Under the pieces are notes generated by a model that did not search any database, was not told where the DNA came from, and saw only the letters and a program-made list of their open reading frames with translations. A DNA stretch of 64,000 nt from Candidatus Zixiibacteriota bacterium (GTDB lineage: Bacteria > Zixibacteria > MSB-5A5 > GN15 > FEB-12), in contig JACZXB010000001.1 of NCBI GenBank assembly GCA_022571845.1, positions 372,001 to 436,000 of the forward strand. The letters run 5' to 3'. Both the position numbers and the translations under genes were made by a program. Every line of letters starts with the position of its first letter. Position 1 is the first letter of the stretch. This document shows positions 45,597-54,989 of the stretch, piece by piece.

Positions 45597-46628
45597 TTAA
45601 TAACCTACATGAAATTGGAGAAAGAAGTTATCCTCTCCTTCAAGCGGTCCGCTCGAATAGTAAGTATAGGACGGTCTGAATTGCACAAACGGAATCGGAT
45701 AAAACTCCAGCGAAAAGCGCAGGAATTCGTTTACCCCGCTTTTAAGATCACGATCATCATCAAAGAAATTATATTCTGCTATCAGATAAAGTCCGTATTC
45801 GATTCTGGTTGTTAATCCGGCGTAAACTAAAAGCGAATCATTGGCTTTACCGGCCAGATCAAGTTCACCCAGCAGAGTGAAGCGGTCATAGGACAAGCCG
45901 CCAAAAATTCCTTTGGTGTGTGGAAACGCTCCGTTTGAACCGTTTTGTTGTTCTGAAATCCTTGCCGAGAAACCGGCCAGAAAACTTAACGATTTGACAT
46001 AGCCGGTTCTGAAAATATGAAAGGCACCGACAAACCGCTGGCCGGGGTTAAAAAATTCGACTGCTATGTTAGACCCTCCTATCTCGGCGCCAACAGAGAC
46101 ACCGTCAATATAGGCGTTGTAGGCAAAGTTTAATTGTGAACGGACAAAAGTATCAAAATCTGCCATTCTCAGTCCATAGGCCGGAAAAAAGCGGCCAATT
46201 TTGATATAGTACTTTTGGTGGTCCAGATAGAGCTGCATATACTGTTCACTTGATCCATTTTCCCAGAAGCGCAGATGGTACATCAGGTCCTGGTATGGTT
46301 CAAAAGTAAGATAAGCGTCGGTCTGCAATCTGAAAACGCGGCCACCCTCTTGTATACGATAACGGGAATCAAATCCGACCAGTACGCTTTCGGAAATTCT
46401 CGGCGAGTGGTATTTTTCTATAAAATAATTTTTTGTTTTCTGCAAAGTCAGTTCGTGAAAGGCTACGGCATGATTACCGAACTCTGTCCTTGCCCCGCCG
46501 CCGTTGGGATTAATGTGACAGGTTTTGCAAGCTAGTGACTGCTCTGCGGCAAGACGCGGCAGAGACTGCAATGTTGCTGCCATAATCAGAAATAAGACTA
46601 AGACCGGAGCGATAGTCCAGAGTTTCAA
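45597..46628 (-). CDS. Outer-membrane barrel with N-terminal monohaem CxxCH (porin-cytochrome fusion)
   Basis: The 343 residues have a signal peptide (about 1-28), immediately followed by ACKTCHINPNGGG (Cys34, Cys37, His38), a c-type haem site, and then a region of at least twelve amphipathic strands (MYHLRFWENGSSEQYMQLYL, FVGAFHIFRTGYVKSLSFLA) ending in FLQFHVGY, a typical C-terminal barrel strand with aromatic last residue. The fusion suggests a haem held at or in the barrel, able to pass electrons across the outer membrane. It is first in a tight operon with a CX4CH lipoprotein and a YceI protein. Confidence 0.82.
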   Translation of the reverse strand: MKLWTIAPVLVLFLIMAATLQSLPRLAAEQSLACKTCHINPNGGGARTEFGNHAVAFHELTLQKTKNYFIEKYHSPRISESVLVGFDSRYRIQEGGRVFRLQTDAYLTFEPYQDLMYHLRFWENGSSEQYMQLYLDHQKYYIKIGRFFPAYGLRMADFDTFVRSQLNFAYNAYIDGVSVGAEIGGSNIAVEFFNPGQRFVGAFHIFRTGYVKSLSFLAGFSARISEQQNGSNGAFPHTKGIFGGLSYDRFTLLGELDLAGKANDSLLVYAGLTTRIEYGLYLIAEYNFFDDDRDLKSGVNEFLRFSLEFYPIPFVQFRPSYTYYSSGPLEGEDNFFLQFHVGY

Positions 46629-46789
46629 AACTCGATTCTCCTGCTGTTTTTCACAATTTAGGCTTAAGCTTTGAACGAAACTAAACAGACCCTTTACAAT
46701 ATCAAGTTTAATTCGTGTCTGACTAAATTCGGCGGTTGCTTCTGTAACAGAAAAAGAATCAAATTTGTTCTCAAAAACAAAAAAATCTT

Positions 46790-48358
46790 TTAGTGCTTAA
46801 AATGTCTTATTCCGGTAAAGACCATAGCTACCTTGGCTTTATCAGCAGCAGCTATGATTTTGTCGTCCGCTTTGGAGCCACCCGGCTGGATTATGGCCTT
46901 GATACCGGCCTCGGTGGCAACTTCAAGGCCATCGGTCATCGGAAAAAATGCATCCGAGGCCATTACAGCGCCAGCGGCCCTGTCTCCGGCACGTTTAACT
47001 GCCATGAATCCGGAATCTACTCGCGAGGTCTGCCCCATGCCAATGCCAACAGTAGCGCCATCTTTGGCCAGCACTATCGCATTCGATTTGGTGTGCTTGA
47101 CAACTTTCCAGGCAAAAAGTAAATCATCGATTTGCTTTTTGGTCGGAGCTTTTTTGGTGACGACTTTAAGGTCGTTGGCTTTGACTTCGGCATCATCTGC
47201 TGCTTGTGCCAGAAGTCCGCCTTGAATGTGACGGTAGCGGGTCAAATCTGTAGATTTCCCATTTGCGATTTCCGGCAAGGCCAGTAAACGGCGGGCTTTT
47301 TTCTTTTTCAAAAGTTTTAACGCCTCTTCGGTAAACGACGGCGCCAGTATGCACTCCACAAACGGAGTTTCGTGCAGATGGTGGGCAGCATCAATATCTA
47401 TCTCTCGATTCAGTCCGATGATTGAACCAAAGGCAGATAGCGGGTCACTTTCATAGGCGGCCACGAATGCCAGAGCGATTGTCTTTCCGATGGCAGCGCC
47501 ACAGGGGTTACTGTGTTTTAAAACGCAGGCAAATGGTTCTTTAAAAGCAAGCAGCAGCTCCAAGCAGGCATCAAGATCGTTATAGTTGTTGTAAGATAGT
47601 TCTTTTCCTGAGAGAATCTCCGCTTTGAGCAGGCTCGTTGACAGATAAGCCATATCCTGATAGAGTGCGGCCTGTTGATGAGGATTTTCGCCGTAGCGCA
47701 AGGCTGAATTGTAATCAAATCGCATCACCAAATCTCGAGGGAATTGCACACCGCCCTTTTCATCTTGAGCAAAATAATTTGCTATGGCGGCATCATAATC
47801 GGCAGTCAGTGCAAAAGCCTTCTTGGCGCATTTTCTTTTAAACGAGGAATCAGTAGCGCCAACGTTGCCTCTTATCTGCTCTAAAAGTTCCGCGTAATCT
47901 TCAGTGTCTACCACCACCGTAACGCTGTCATGATTTTTTGCAGCAGCACGTATCATAGTCGGCCCGCCGATATCGATATTTTCTACCGCTTCAGCATCGG
48001 TCACGTCTGGCCTGGCAACAGTCTCTTTAAACGGATAGAGGTTTACAATTATCAGGTCGATACTTCGCGACTCAGCTCTGACCAGTTGCTCGACATCTTC
48101 GGGGTTGTCTCTTCGATGAAGAATGCCAGTGTAAATTTTTGGATGAAGAGTTTTGACGCGCCCGCCCATTACCTCGGGGAAGCCGGTAAAAGAAGAAACA
48201 GATACGGCCGGGATATTGTTTTCTTTGAGCAGTTTCAGAGTTCCGCCGGTTGAAATTATTTCGATACCCAGTTGGTGCAGCGCCTGGCCCAGTTCTACTA
48301 TGCCGGTTTTATTAAATACTGAAATCAGCGCCCGTTTTATTTTGTTAGTTTTAGCCAT
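46790..48358 (-). CDS. purH: Bifunctional AICAR formyltransferase/IMP cyclohydrolase
   Basis: The 522 residues comprise an N-terminal MGS-like cyclohydrolase (RALISVFNKTGIVELGQAL, TGFPEVMGGRVKTLHPKIYTG) and a C-terminal transformylase (LRYGENPHQQAALYQ, LKHSNPCGAAIG, GGSKADDKIIAAADKAKVAM, FTGIRHFKH). It carries out the last two steps of IMP synthesis. It begins one base after purC. Confidence 0.97.
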   Translation of the reverse strand: MAKTNKIKRALISVFNKTGIVELGQALHQLGIEIISTGGTLKLLKENNIPAVSVSSFTGFPEVMGGRVKTLHPKIYTGILHRRDNPEDVEQLVRAESRSIDLIIVNLYPFKETVARPDVTDAEAVENIDIGGPTMIRAAAKNHDSVTVVVDTEDYAELLEQIRGNVGATDSSFKRKCAKKAFALTADYDAAIANYFAQDEKGGVQFPRDLVMRFDYNSALRYGENPHQQAALYQDMAYLSTSLLKAEILSGKELSYNNYNDLDACLELLLAFKEPFACVLKHSNPCGAAIGKTIALAFVAAYESDPLSAFGSIIGLNREIDIDAAHHLHETPFVECILAPSFTEEALKLLKKKKARRLLALPEIANGKSTDLTRYRHIQGGLLAQAADDAEVKANDLKVVTKKAPTKKQIDDLLFAWKVVKHTKSNAIVLAKDGATVGIGMGQTSRVDSGFMAVKRAGDRAAGAVMASDAFFPMTDGLEVATEAGIKAIIQPGGSKADDKIIAAADKAKVAMVFTGIRHFKH

Positions 48359-48359
48359 C

Positions 48360-49271
48360 TTAGTTTTTACCTGTCAGAAGTTCTTGAACTTGTTTGTAGC
48401 GCCGGTTGGTTTCGGTGACAACATTTTCAGGAAGTTTTGGTCCGGGCGCTTTTTTGTCCCAGTCAAGTGTCTCCAGATAATCTCTGATAGGTTGTTTGTC
48501 AAATGAAGGCTGCCCTTGGCCAATTTCATATTTATCAGCCGGCCAGAAGCGGCTTGAGTCCGGCGAGAGAACCTCGTCTATCAAAATAAAATTGCCATTA
48601 TGAAAACCAAATTCAAATTTGGTGTCGGCAATAATTATTCCTTTGGTCAGAGCGTAGTCGGCGGCCTCAGAGTAAATTTGCAGTGATTTTTCACGGCACA
48701 ACTCGGCAGTTTCTTTTCCGATCAGATCAATCAGCTGCTGGAAACTGATGTTCTCATCATGACCGCTGTCATTTTTCGAAGACGGCGTAAACAAAGTCTC
48801 CGGAAGTTTTTCAGATTCCTGTAAATCCGCAGAAAATTCAAATCCATGCACTATGTTTGAATTTTCTTTTCTGACCGCTCCCAGTTCTTTCCACATTGAA
48901 CCCGAAATGTATCCTCGCACAATGCACTCGGCGTCGATGCGTTCGGCTTTAACAACTATCATCGAACGGCCTTCGAGCTGGTCTCTATATTTATGCAGTT
49001 CGCCGGGATATTCGTCAACATTGGCCGTAACCAGATGGTTACCGACAACATCTTTTAAAAAGTCAAACCAAAATAATGACATCTTGGTTAAAACTTCCCC
49101 TTTGCCTGGTATACCGTTGGGCAGGACTACGTCAAACGCCGAGATTCTGTCTGAGGCTACAAACAGAAGCTGGTCGCCCAGGTCATAGATGTCGCGCACC
49201 TTCCCTCTGGCAAACAGCGGATACTCTTTGATATCTGTGCTCATGACCACTTGTGAATCAGTTATTGTCAT
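48360..49271 (-). CDS. purC: SAICAR synthetase
   Basis: The 303-residue protein matches eukaryote-like/long PurC (ARGKVRDIYDLGDQLLFVASD, SAFDVVLPNGIPGKGEVLT, IVRGYISGSMWKELG, DTKFEFG). It joins CAIR and Asp. ATG at 49269-49271 is supported by GAGGAG a few bases upstream, although homology begins only after about 15 residues. It overlaps the purN end by 14 bases. Confidence 0.96.
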   Translation of the reverse strand: MTITDSQVVMSTDIKEYPLFARGKVRDIYDLGDQLLFVASDRISAFDVVLPNGIPGKGEVLTKMSLFWFDFLKDVVGNHLVTANVDEYPGELHKYRDQLEGRSMIVVKAERIDAECIVRGYISGSMWKELGAVRKENSNIVHGFEFSADLQESEKLPETLFTPSSKNDSGHDENISFQQLIDLIGKETAELCREKSLQIYSEAADYALTKGIIIADTKFEFGFHNGNFILIDEVLSPDSSRFWPADKYEIGQGQPSFDKQPIRDYLETLDWDKKAPGPKLPENVVTETNRRYKQVQELLTGKN

Positions 49272-49866
49272 ATTCTCCTCGTATGAACTTACCTAATATT
49301 TTCGGATACTCTTCATGTTCTTTTATCAGAACTCTTTCCTGTAAACTTTCCGGTGTGTCGTTTTCTAATACAGGCAGATTAAACTGCTCGATGATACGGC
49401 CGTGGTCATAGGCTTCGTCAACAATATGAAATGTAAGGCCGGTCTCTTTATCTCCTGAAGCCAGTACCGCCTCGTGCACGTGCCGGCCATACATCCCCTG
49501 GCCGCCATATTTTGGCAACAGCGCCGGATGCATGTTTATGATTTTTCCATTATAAGTTGAGACTAACTCTGATGAAAGTAATCTCAGGTAACCCGCTAAA
49601 GCGATATAGTCGATTTTGTGTTCTTTAAGTTTCTCAAGCAAATCTTGAGACGCTTCTGACTTTGATTCATATTTTTTCTCTCTGAAAACAAACGTTGGTA
49701 TTTCTGCATTTTCGGCACGGGTTAATCCGAACGCATTTTGGTTACTTGAAACTACCAATGAAATTTCTGCGGACAGTTTGCCGGCTTTTGAGGCATCTAT
49801 CAGCGCTTGCAAGTTAGTTCCTCCGCCTGAAATAAAAACGGCAATCCTGATTTGTCCCTGGTTCAT
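49258..49866 (-). CDS. purN: Phosphoribosylglycinamide formyltransferase
   Basis: The 202 residues show FISGGGTNLQALIDA, the active-site NMHPALLPKYGGQGMYG (with catalytic His), Asp in GLTFHIVDEAYDHGRI, and Leu/Glu-rich helices. It transfers the formyl group from 10-formyl-THF to GAR. The KYGGQGMYGRHVH form is the one common in Bacteroidetes-like phyla. It is 6 bases after gatB and overlaps purC. Confidence 0.95.
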   Translation of the reverse strand: MNQGQIRIAVFISGGGTNLQALIDASKAGKLSAEISLVVSSNQNAFGLTRAENAEIPTFVFREKKYESKSEASQDLLEKLKEHKIDYIALAGYLRLLSSELVSTYNGKIINMHPALLPKYGGQGMYGRHVHEAVLASGDKETGLTFHIVDEAYDHGRIIEQFNLPVLENDTPESLQERVLIKEHEEYPKILGKFIRGEYDNN

Positions 49867-49872
49867 AGCAGA

Positions 49873-51321
49873 TCATCCGTCCAGCTTCTGTTTTAAGAGG
49901 CGGTTGACGACTTCGGGATTGGCCTGGCCTTTGGTCTCTTTCATCACCTGACCCACAAAAAATCCGAATATATTTGTCTTGCCCGATTTATATTTGTCGA
50001 CGTTGCCTGAGTTTGCCAACAGAATATTGTCGATTATCATAAGCAGTTGTTTTTCGTCGGAGATTTGCACTAAACCCTTTTCTTTGATGATAGCATCAGC
50101 GCCTTTGCCAGTCTCGACCATCTCAGCAAATACCTGCTTTGCCATTTTGCCGGATATTTCTTTTGACTCTATCTTATTAACAATATCTGCAATCATATTC
50201 GGACGAACTTTGAAAGTTGAAATATCATCACCGGATTCTTTGAGCACTCCCAGAAGTTCCGACTGCACCCAATTAGCAGCCGTGCGGCCGTCTTTGGTAT
50301 ACTGCATAACTTCGTCGTAGTAGTCAGCCAGCGAAGTAGTATCGGTCAGGACCATGGCATCGTAGGCACGGATCTGGTAATCTTTGACAAAGCGTTCAGA
50401 CTTTTCATTCGGCAGCTCCGGCATATTTTCTCTTACGCTTTCTATCCAGTCATCTTTGACGACAAGATTGACCAGGTCAGGTTCCGGGAAATAGCGATAA
50501 TCGTGCGATTCTTCTTTGGAGCGCATGGCTTCGGCTACCTGACGGCTTTCATCCCAGAGCAGTGTCGCCTGTGTGACAGAGCCGCCCGATTTGAGAAGTT
50601 TGACCTGCCTTTGAATTTCAAATTTTATCGCCCGCTCGACTCCCTTAAAAGAGTTCATATTTTTAATTTCAGTGCGCGTGCCGAATTCCTCCTGACCAAC
50701 CGGCCGTACCGATATATTGGCGTCACAGCGAAGGTGACCTTTTTCCATATCGCCGCTGCAGACTTTGGTGTACTGCAAAATCTGTTTAACTTTCACAAAA
50801 TAAGCATAGGCCTCTTCGGGAGATCGCATTTCCGGCTCAGAAACAATTTCAATAAGTGGCGTGCCGCAGCGGTTTAAGTCTACTCTGGTATAACCTTCGC
50901 CTTTTTCCGGATGAAGCGACTTGCCGGCGTCTTCTTCGATATGAATGCGAGTTAAGCGGCAGCTTTTTTTGGTGCCGTCTTCAAGCGAGAAAAAAATCTC
51001 CCCGCCTTCTCCGATAGGTTTGTCGAACTGGGAGATTTGATATCCTTTGGGCAAGTCCGGGTAGAAATAATTTTTGCGGGCAAAAACAGAGCGGTTGCGA
51101 ACTTTACCACCCACAGCCAGAATCATCTTTATAGCTTTTTCGACCGCCTGCTTATTAAGCACCGGCAGTGCGCCGGGCAGACCCAGGCAGACCGGACAGG
51201 TTAACGTATTCGGCGGTTCGCCATAGGCGTTTTTACAGCCGCAGAAAATCTTGCTTTCTGTCTGAAGCTGGGCGTGAATTTCAAGCCCTATAACCGGTTC
51301 GTAGCCGTCGTATTCTGACAT
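49873..51321 (-). CDS. gatB: Asp-tRNA(Asn)/Glu-tRNA(Gln) amidotransferase subunit B
   Basis: The 482 residues match GatB: EPVIGLEIHAQLQTESKIFCGC with zinc ligands (CGC and CPVCLGLPGALPVLN), DLPKGYQISQFDKPIGEGG, MEKGHLRCDANISVRP, and the C-terminal YqeY/GatB tail domain. It activates the mischarged tRNA for amidation. gatA is two genes upstream; gatC was not found in the window. Confidence 0.96.
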   Translation of the reverse strand: MSEYDGYEPVIGLEIHAQLQTESKIFCGCKNAYGEPPNTLTCPVCLGLPGALPVLNKQAVEKAIKMILAVGGKVRNRSVFARKNYFYPDLPKGYQISQFDKPIGEGGEIFFSLEDGTKKSCRLTRIHIEEDAGKSLHPEKGEGYTRVDLNRCGTPLIEIVSEPEMRSPEEAYAYFVKVKQILQYTKVCSGDMEKGHLRCDANISVRPVGQEEFGTRTEIKNMNSFKGVERAIKFEIQRQVKLLKSGGSVTQATLLWDESRQVAEAMRSKEESHDYRYFPEPDLVNLVVKDDWIESVRENMPELPNEKSERFVKDYQIRAYDAMVLTDTTSLADYYDEVMQYTKDGRTAANWVQSELLGVLKESGDDISTFKVRPNMIADIVNKIESKEISGKMAKQVFAEMVETGKGADAIIKEKGLVQISDEKQLLMIIDNILLANSGNVDKYKSGKTNIFGFFVGQVMKETKGQANPEVVNRLLKQKLDG

Positions 51322-51383
51322 AATTTTGAAGCCGGAATATATAAGCTATTATGCTCCGGGTCAAAGTAGCTAAGCCACTTTTT

Positions 51384-52166
51384 TTAATCAATACTTTCGA
51401 GAAACTTTTGGAGATCACCGTTGAATTCGTCCGGATATTCAAGGTTCAGCATATGTCCGGCCTCTTCTAACACTATAAACTGGCTGTTTTCGATTTTCTG
51501 ATTGAGCTCTCGAGAAAGTTCCAGAAAGGTCTTGTCGTGCCTGCCGGCAATTATCAGGGTTGGAATCTGAATACGATGAACATTATCAAGGTCTGTTGTT
51601 CGCGGGTATTTCCCTCGCATCGGGTCAACCCAGATAGCGCCGCTATGGTCCCTGGTCATATCATGCATTAATTGACCAATTTTCCGGTCTCGTCCTTTGA
51701 ACCAGGTCAGAATCCACTCCAGCCACTTCTCTTTGGCTGCATCGATGCCTTTGGTCTGAGCGATTTCGTCCAAAATCCCCATCTTCTTGCCGGGGCTGTG
51801 TCCGGCAGCGCCGGTTGAAATGAGAGATAATGACATCAGACGCTCTCGGTATTTAAACGCAAATCCAATCGCCGTCGAGCCACCCATAGATAGCCCGACT
51901 AAGTGCACTTTATCTATTTTGAGTTCATCTAAAAGCAGCTTGGTATCTTCGGTGCGATGGTCGCGGCTGTAGCCAGTTTCGGGAGCCTCAGATTTACCGT
52001 GCCCGCGGCTGTCAAGTATCAGTACCCGGTAATTTTGCGAAAAGAAATCAAGCTGCGCTTGCCACATGCGATGGTCGCAGGTGAAGCCATGCAAAAACAG
52101 CAATGCCTCCCCCTGACCTTCGTCCTGATAGAAAAGCTTAACGTCACCGGAGTGAAAGTATGGCAT
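51384..52166 (-). CDS. Alpha/beta hydrolase
   Basis: The 260 residues have the fold's landmarks: oxyanion FLHGFTCDHRMW, nucleophile elbow GLSMGGSTAIG (Ser near 98), the acid residue in IIAGRHDKTFL, and His in LEEAGHMLNLEYPDEF. It resembles 3-oxoadipate enol-lactonase or haloperoxidase-type hydrolases, but no substrate is evident. It lies between gatA and gatB with gaps of 5 and 62 bases. Confidence 0.9.
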   Translation of the reverse strand: MPYFHSGDVKLFYQDEGQGEALLFLHGFTCDHRMWQAQLDFFSQNYRVLILDSRGHGKSEAPETGYSRDHRTEDTKLLLDELKIDKVHLVGLSMGGSTAIGFAFKYRERLMSLSLISTGAAGHSPGKKMGILDEIAQTKGIDAAKEKWLEWILTWFKGRDRKIGQLMHDMTRDHSGAIWVDPMRGKYPRTTDLDNVHRIQIPTLIIAGRHDKTFLELSRELNQKIENSQFIVLEEAGHMLNLEYPDEFNGDLQKFLESID

Positions 52167-52171
52167 TTAAA

Positions 52172-53614
52172 TCAGCTGGCGGATTTCTGAAGAATGTTTG
52201 AAATTTGAAAAAGCGACAACTCATTAAACCAAGGGGCCAGAAACTGAACCCCGATGGGAAGTCCGTCTTTTGTTTTGCCGAACGGCACAGATATGCCGGG
52301 GTTGCCGGCCAGGCTGGCTGAGGCGGTATAGATGTCTGACAGATACATTGTCAGCGGGTCATCGATTTTTTCGCCCAGCTTAAAAGCCGGTGTCGGCGAA
52401 GTTGGCGAGATTATCAGATCGACCTCGTTGAAGGCTTTTTCAAAATCGAGCCGTATCAGTTCGCGAACTTTCGAGGCTTTACGGTAGTAGGCCTCGTAGT
52501 AGCCTGCCGATAGAACATAAGTGCCCAGCATAATCCGTCTCTTGACCTCAGCGCCAAACCCGGAGTCGCGCGTGGTCGAATACATTGTCGTTAAATCTTT
52601 GTCGCCGGCTTCACGAAGACCATACTTAACACCATCGAAACGGGCCAGGTTGGACGACGCTTCGGCGCTGGTGATTATGTAGTAGACAGCAATGGCGCGG
52701 TTGGTCATTGGCAGTGAAATTTCTTTAAAAGTATGACCATTTTTTTCTAACAGTTTGATTGCTTCTTCGACTATCTGCTTTACTTCATCGTTCAGCCCCT
52801 CGGCAAAATATTCTTTGGGGATGCCGATTTTAAATTTCTTGTCGGTCGCTAACTTTTCTGAGTAGAGCGGATGGTCGAACGTTACCGAAGTCGAATCGTT
52901 TTCATCGCGTCCGGCTGCTACCTGATAGGCCAGCGCGATATCTTCGGCAGTTCGAGCCAGCGGGGCGATTTGGTCTGTTGAAGAAGCGAACGCCACCAGA
53001 CCGTAGCGCGAGATGCCACCATAGGTTGGTTTTAGTCCGAACACTCCGCAAAGCGCTGCCGGCTGACGCACCGAGCCGCCTGTCTCAGAGCCAAAGGCTA
53101 TCGGCACGATTTTTTGTGCCACTGCCGCAGTCGAACCGCCCGATGAACCGCCCGGGACAAGTTCATGATTGACCGGATTTTTGACCGGCCCATAGAAAGA
53201 ATTTTCGTTCGATGAACCCATGGCGAATTCATCCATATTGGTTTTGCCGATTATTATGGCGCCGGCATCGATTAGATTTTTGACACATGTGGCATCGTAA
53301 GGCGGAATGTAACCATCGAGAATATGCGAAGCACAAGTCGTGGCGTAATCGGTGTAAGAGATATTGTCTTTGATAGCCACCGGCACCCCCGCCAGCGGCT
53401 GGGACGGGGACGAAGTCCCTTTTTTCACCAGCGCGTCAACTGCTGCCGCTTGTTTTAAAGCCTTTTCCTCGCAGATAGTAATAAAGGCATTCAATTCCTT
53501 GCCTTCGGTCTTGGCTAAATTAATAGCTTCTTTGGTAAGCTCTACCGCCGACAGCTCCCCGCATTTGACACCATCAGCCATCTGCTTAGCGGTCAGATTT
53601 TTATATTCAGACAT
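52172..53614 (-). CDS. gatA: Asp-tRNA(Asn)/Glu-tRNA(Gln) amidotransferase subunit A
   Basis: The 480-residue amidase-signature protein has VAIKDNISY (catalytic Lys), the GSSGGSTAAVA Ser region, GSETGGSVRQPAALCGVFG with catalytic Ser, and GLKPTYGGISRYGLVAFASS. It liberates ammonia from Gln for the GatB reaction. It appears to start a transcript of gatA, hydrolase, gatB, purN, purC and purH. Confidence 0.95.
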   Translation of the reverse strand: MSEYKNLTAKQMADGVKCGELSAVELTKEAINLAKTEGKELNAFITICEEKALKQAAAVDALVKKGTSSPSQPLAGVPVAIKDNISYTDYATTCASHILDGYIPPYDATCVKNLIDAGAIIIGKTNMDEFAMGSSNENSFYGPVKNPVNHELVPGGSSGGSTAAVAQKIVPIAFGSETGGSVRQPAALCGVFGLKPTYGGISRYGLVAFASSTDQIAPLARTAEDIALAYQVAAGRDENDSTSVTFDHPLYSEKLATDKKFKIGIPKEYFAEGLNDEVKQIVEEAIKLLEKNGHTFKEISLPMTNRAIAVYYIITSAEASSNLARFDGVKYGLREAGDKDLTTMYSTTRDSGFGAEVKRRIMLGTYVLSAGYYEAYYRKASKVRELIRLDFEKAFNEVDLIISPTSPTPAFKLGEKIDDPLTMYLSDIYTASASLAGNPGISVPFGKTKDGLPIGVQFLAPWFNELSLFQISNILQKSAS

Positions 53615-53698
53615 GGGGGGAATATATGGGTCTCAGTTTATCAGACAAGTCTTGTTTTGTTATTCTCCGATTGGGAGTAAAAAGCAACTTTCATAAGC

Positions 53699-53741
53699 GT
53701 CACCCTGAGCGGACAACGTCCCGCCAAGGGAGTCGAAGGGT
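53699..53741 (-). repeat. 43-base repeat, inverted copy A flanking the FG-GAP gene
   Basis: Read on the minus strand, it runs ACCCTTCGACTCCCTTGGCG to GCTCAGGGTGAC. It matches 54990-55032 in opposite orientation with 42 of 43 bases identical. The two copies bracket the FG-GAP/dockerin gene. The motif belongs to the CTTCGAC...CTCAGGATGAC type of dispersed repeats. Confidence 0.8.
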
Positions 53742-53755
53742 GGGCTATCCGGTCT

Positions 53756-54556
53756 TTACTCCTGACAACACGGCGGGGCGCCGATGCCGTTTATGTAGGC
53801 AGCCAAATAGGTGATGTCGGCAATATTAACTGAACCGTCGCAATTCAGGTCACTTTCCACGAGAGAGACAGGGGAAGTTCCGGAATAGAAATAGTAGTCT
53901 ATGAGAAAATCAACATCGTCAAAATTTACTAGCTCGTCACCGTTGGGGTCTGCACAAAGACAACCCTTCCCGGAAAACACGTAGACCCGCCCAGCATGGA
54001 AGCCACCAACGCTATTTTCAAACGCTCCTACGATCAGGTCATCGAAGCCGTCGTTATTAACATCACCGGCCGAAGCAACAACAGTGAACAAGTCCCCTGC
54101 CGCCTCGCCGGTGAAAACATGAAGCGTATCACCGCTCTGACCGGAAAAAACATAAGCCCGCCCGGCGTCAGTGCCGCCAGCGTCATTGCGATAAGCTCCC
54201 ACAATCAGGTCGTCGAAATCATCGTTATTCACATCACCGGCCGAAGCAACCGATAAACCGAGCCAGTCCCCTGCCGCCTCACCGGTAAACACATGAAGTG
54301 TATCAGCAGTCTGACCGGAAAAAACATAGGCCCGCCCGGCATCAGTGCCGCCAGCGTCATTCCGAGGAGCATTAATAATAACGTCGTCATAGCCGTCCTT
54401 ATCTACATCACCGGCCGAAGCTACCGTATGTCCGAACCAGTCCTCTGTCGCCTCGCCGGTGAAGATATAGATCGGCTGGCATTGGGAATGGGCAGGTGAA
54501 GCAGATACAATGAGGATAATTATGGATAGCGAGAAAATAAGATTTGAAGATTTCAT
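53756..54556 (-). CDS. Secreted FG-GAP repeat protein with dockerin-like C-terminus
   Basis: The 266 residues have a signal peptide (about 1-25), three FG-GAP/integrin-alpha-like repeats (each with SAGDVNNDGFDDLIVGA-type calcium loops and GRAYVFSG) and a C-terminal dockerin-like pair of EF-hand loops (DPNGDELVNFDDVDFLIDYY and DLNCDGSVNIADITYLAAYI). The three repeats are near-identical in DNA, with periods of 171 and 174 bases. It is presumably exported and calcium-stabilised; no cohesin partner is seen. The protein is short for the family: integrin-like propellers usually have seven blades. Confidence 0.88.
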   Translation of the reverse strand: MKSSNLIFSLSIIILIVSASPAHSQCQPIYIFTGEATEDWFGHTVASAGDVDKDGYDDVIINAPRNDAGGTDAGRAYVFSGQTADTLHVFTGEAAGDWLGLSVASAGDVNNDDFDDLIVGAYRNDAGGTDAGRAYVFSGQSGDTLHVFTGEAAGDLFTVVASAGDVNNDGFDDLIVGAFENSVGGFHAGRVYVFSGKGCLCADPNGDELVNFDDVDFLIDYYFYSGTSPVSLVESDLNCDGSVNIADITYLAAYINGIGAPPCCQE

Positions 54557-54787
54557 AGTTGTCCTCTATCTGAGGTTGACCTAATATCCTTTATCAGGCC
54601 GCAAGGAATGATTCTTGATGAAATATCAGCAGCCCGATAGATTTGTAATAATAGAATATACCCTCCAATTTGCGTAAAAAGGTGTGATTTGTCAAGCTAT
54701 TTTGGCCAGTTGGGAAAGTCTGGGAATTGTGTGATTCGGTCCGGGTGGTCCGCCTTCAAGGTGGGTTCCTGCCAATATACCCCCATC

Positions 54788-54928
54788 ACAAATTCAATCC
54801 CAAATCACTGCAAAATACTCCGCCCAACCTGTTTAATATGAACAGACAACAATTTGACCCCGAATATCTAACTCAAAATTACTACAAAACTTATTATGCG
54901 AAAAGTAAAATATGACAAAACGAACCCA
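54788..54928 (+). repeat. Degenerate dispersed intergenic repeat, copy 2
   Basis: This is the partner of 14350-14479: similar left end (ACAAATTCnnTCCCnAATCAC) and right end (AAAATATGACAAAACGAACCCA), with a diverged middle. Same orientation as the other copy. No coding capacity. Confidence 0.55.
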
Positions 54929-54939
54929 TTTTTCTGGGT

Positions 54940-54961
54940 GCCCCACCATTTATGGTGGGTT
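54940..54961. repeat. Palindromic hairpin repeat, copy 1
   Basis: The core CCCACCAT-TT-ATGGTGGG is a perfect hairpin. The same 22 bases occur inverted at 58283-58304. No T run follows, so it is not a simple terminator. It may be a REP-like unit. Confidence 0.6.
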
Positions 54962-54989
54962 TAAGCATGATTATGATTTGACTCCTACG

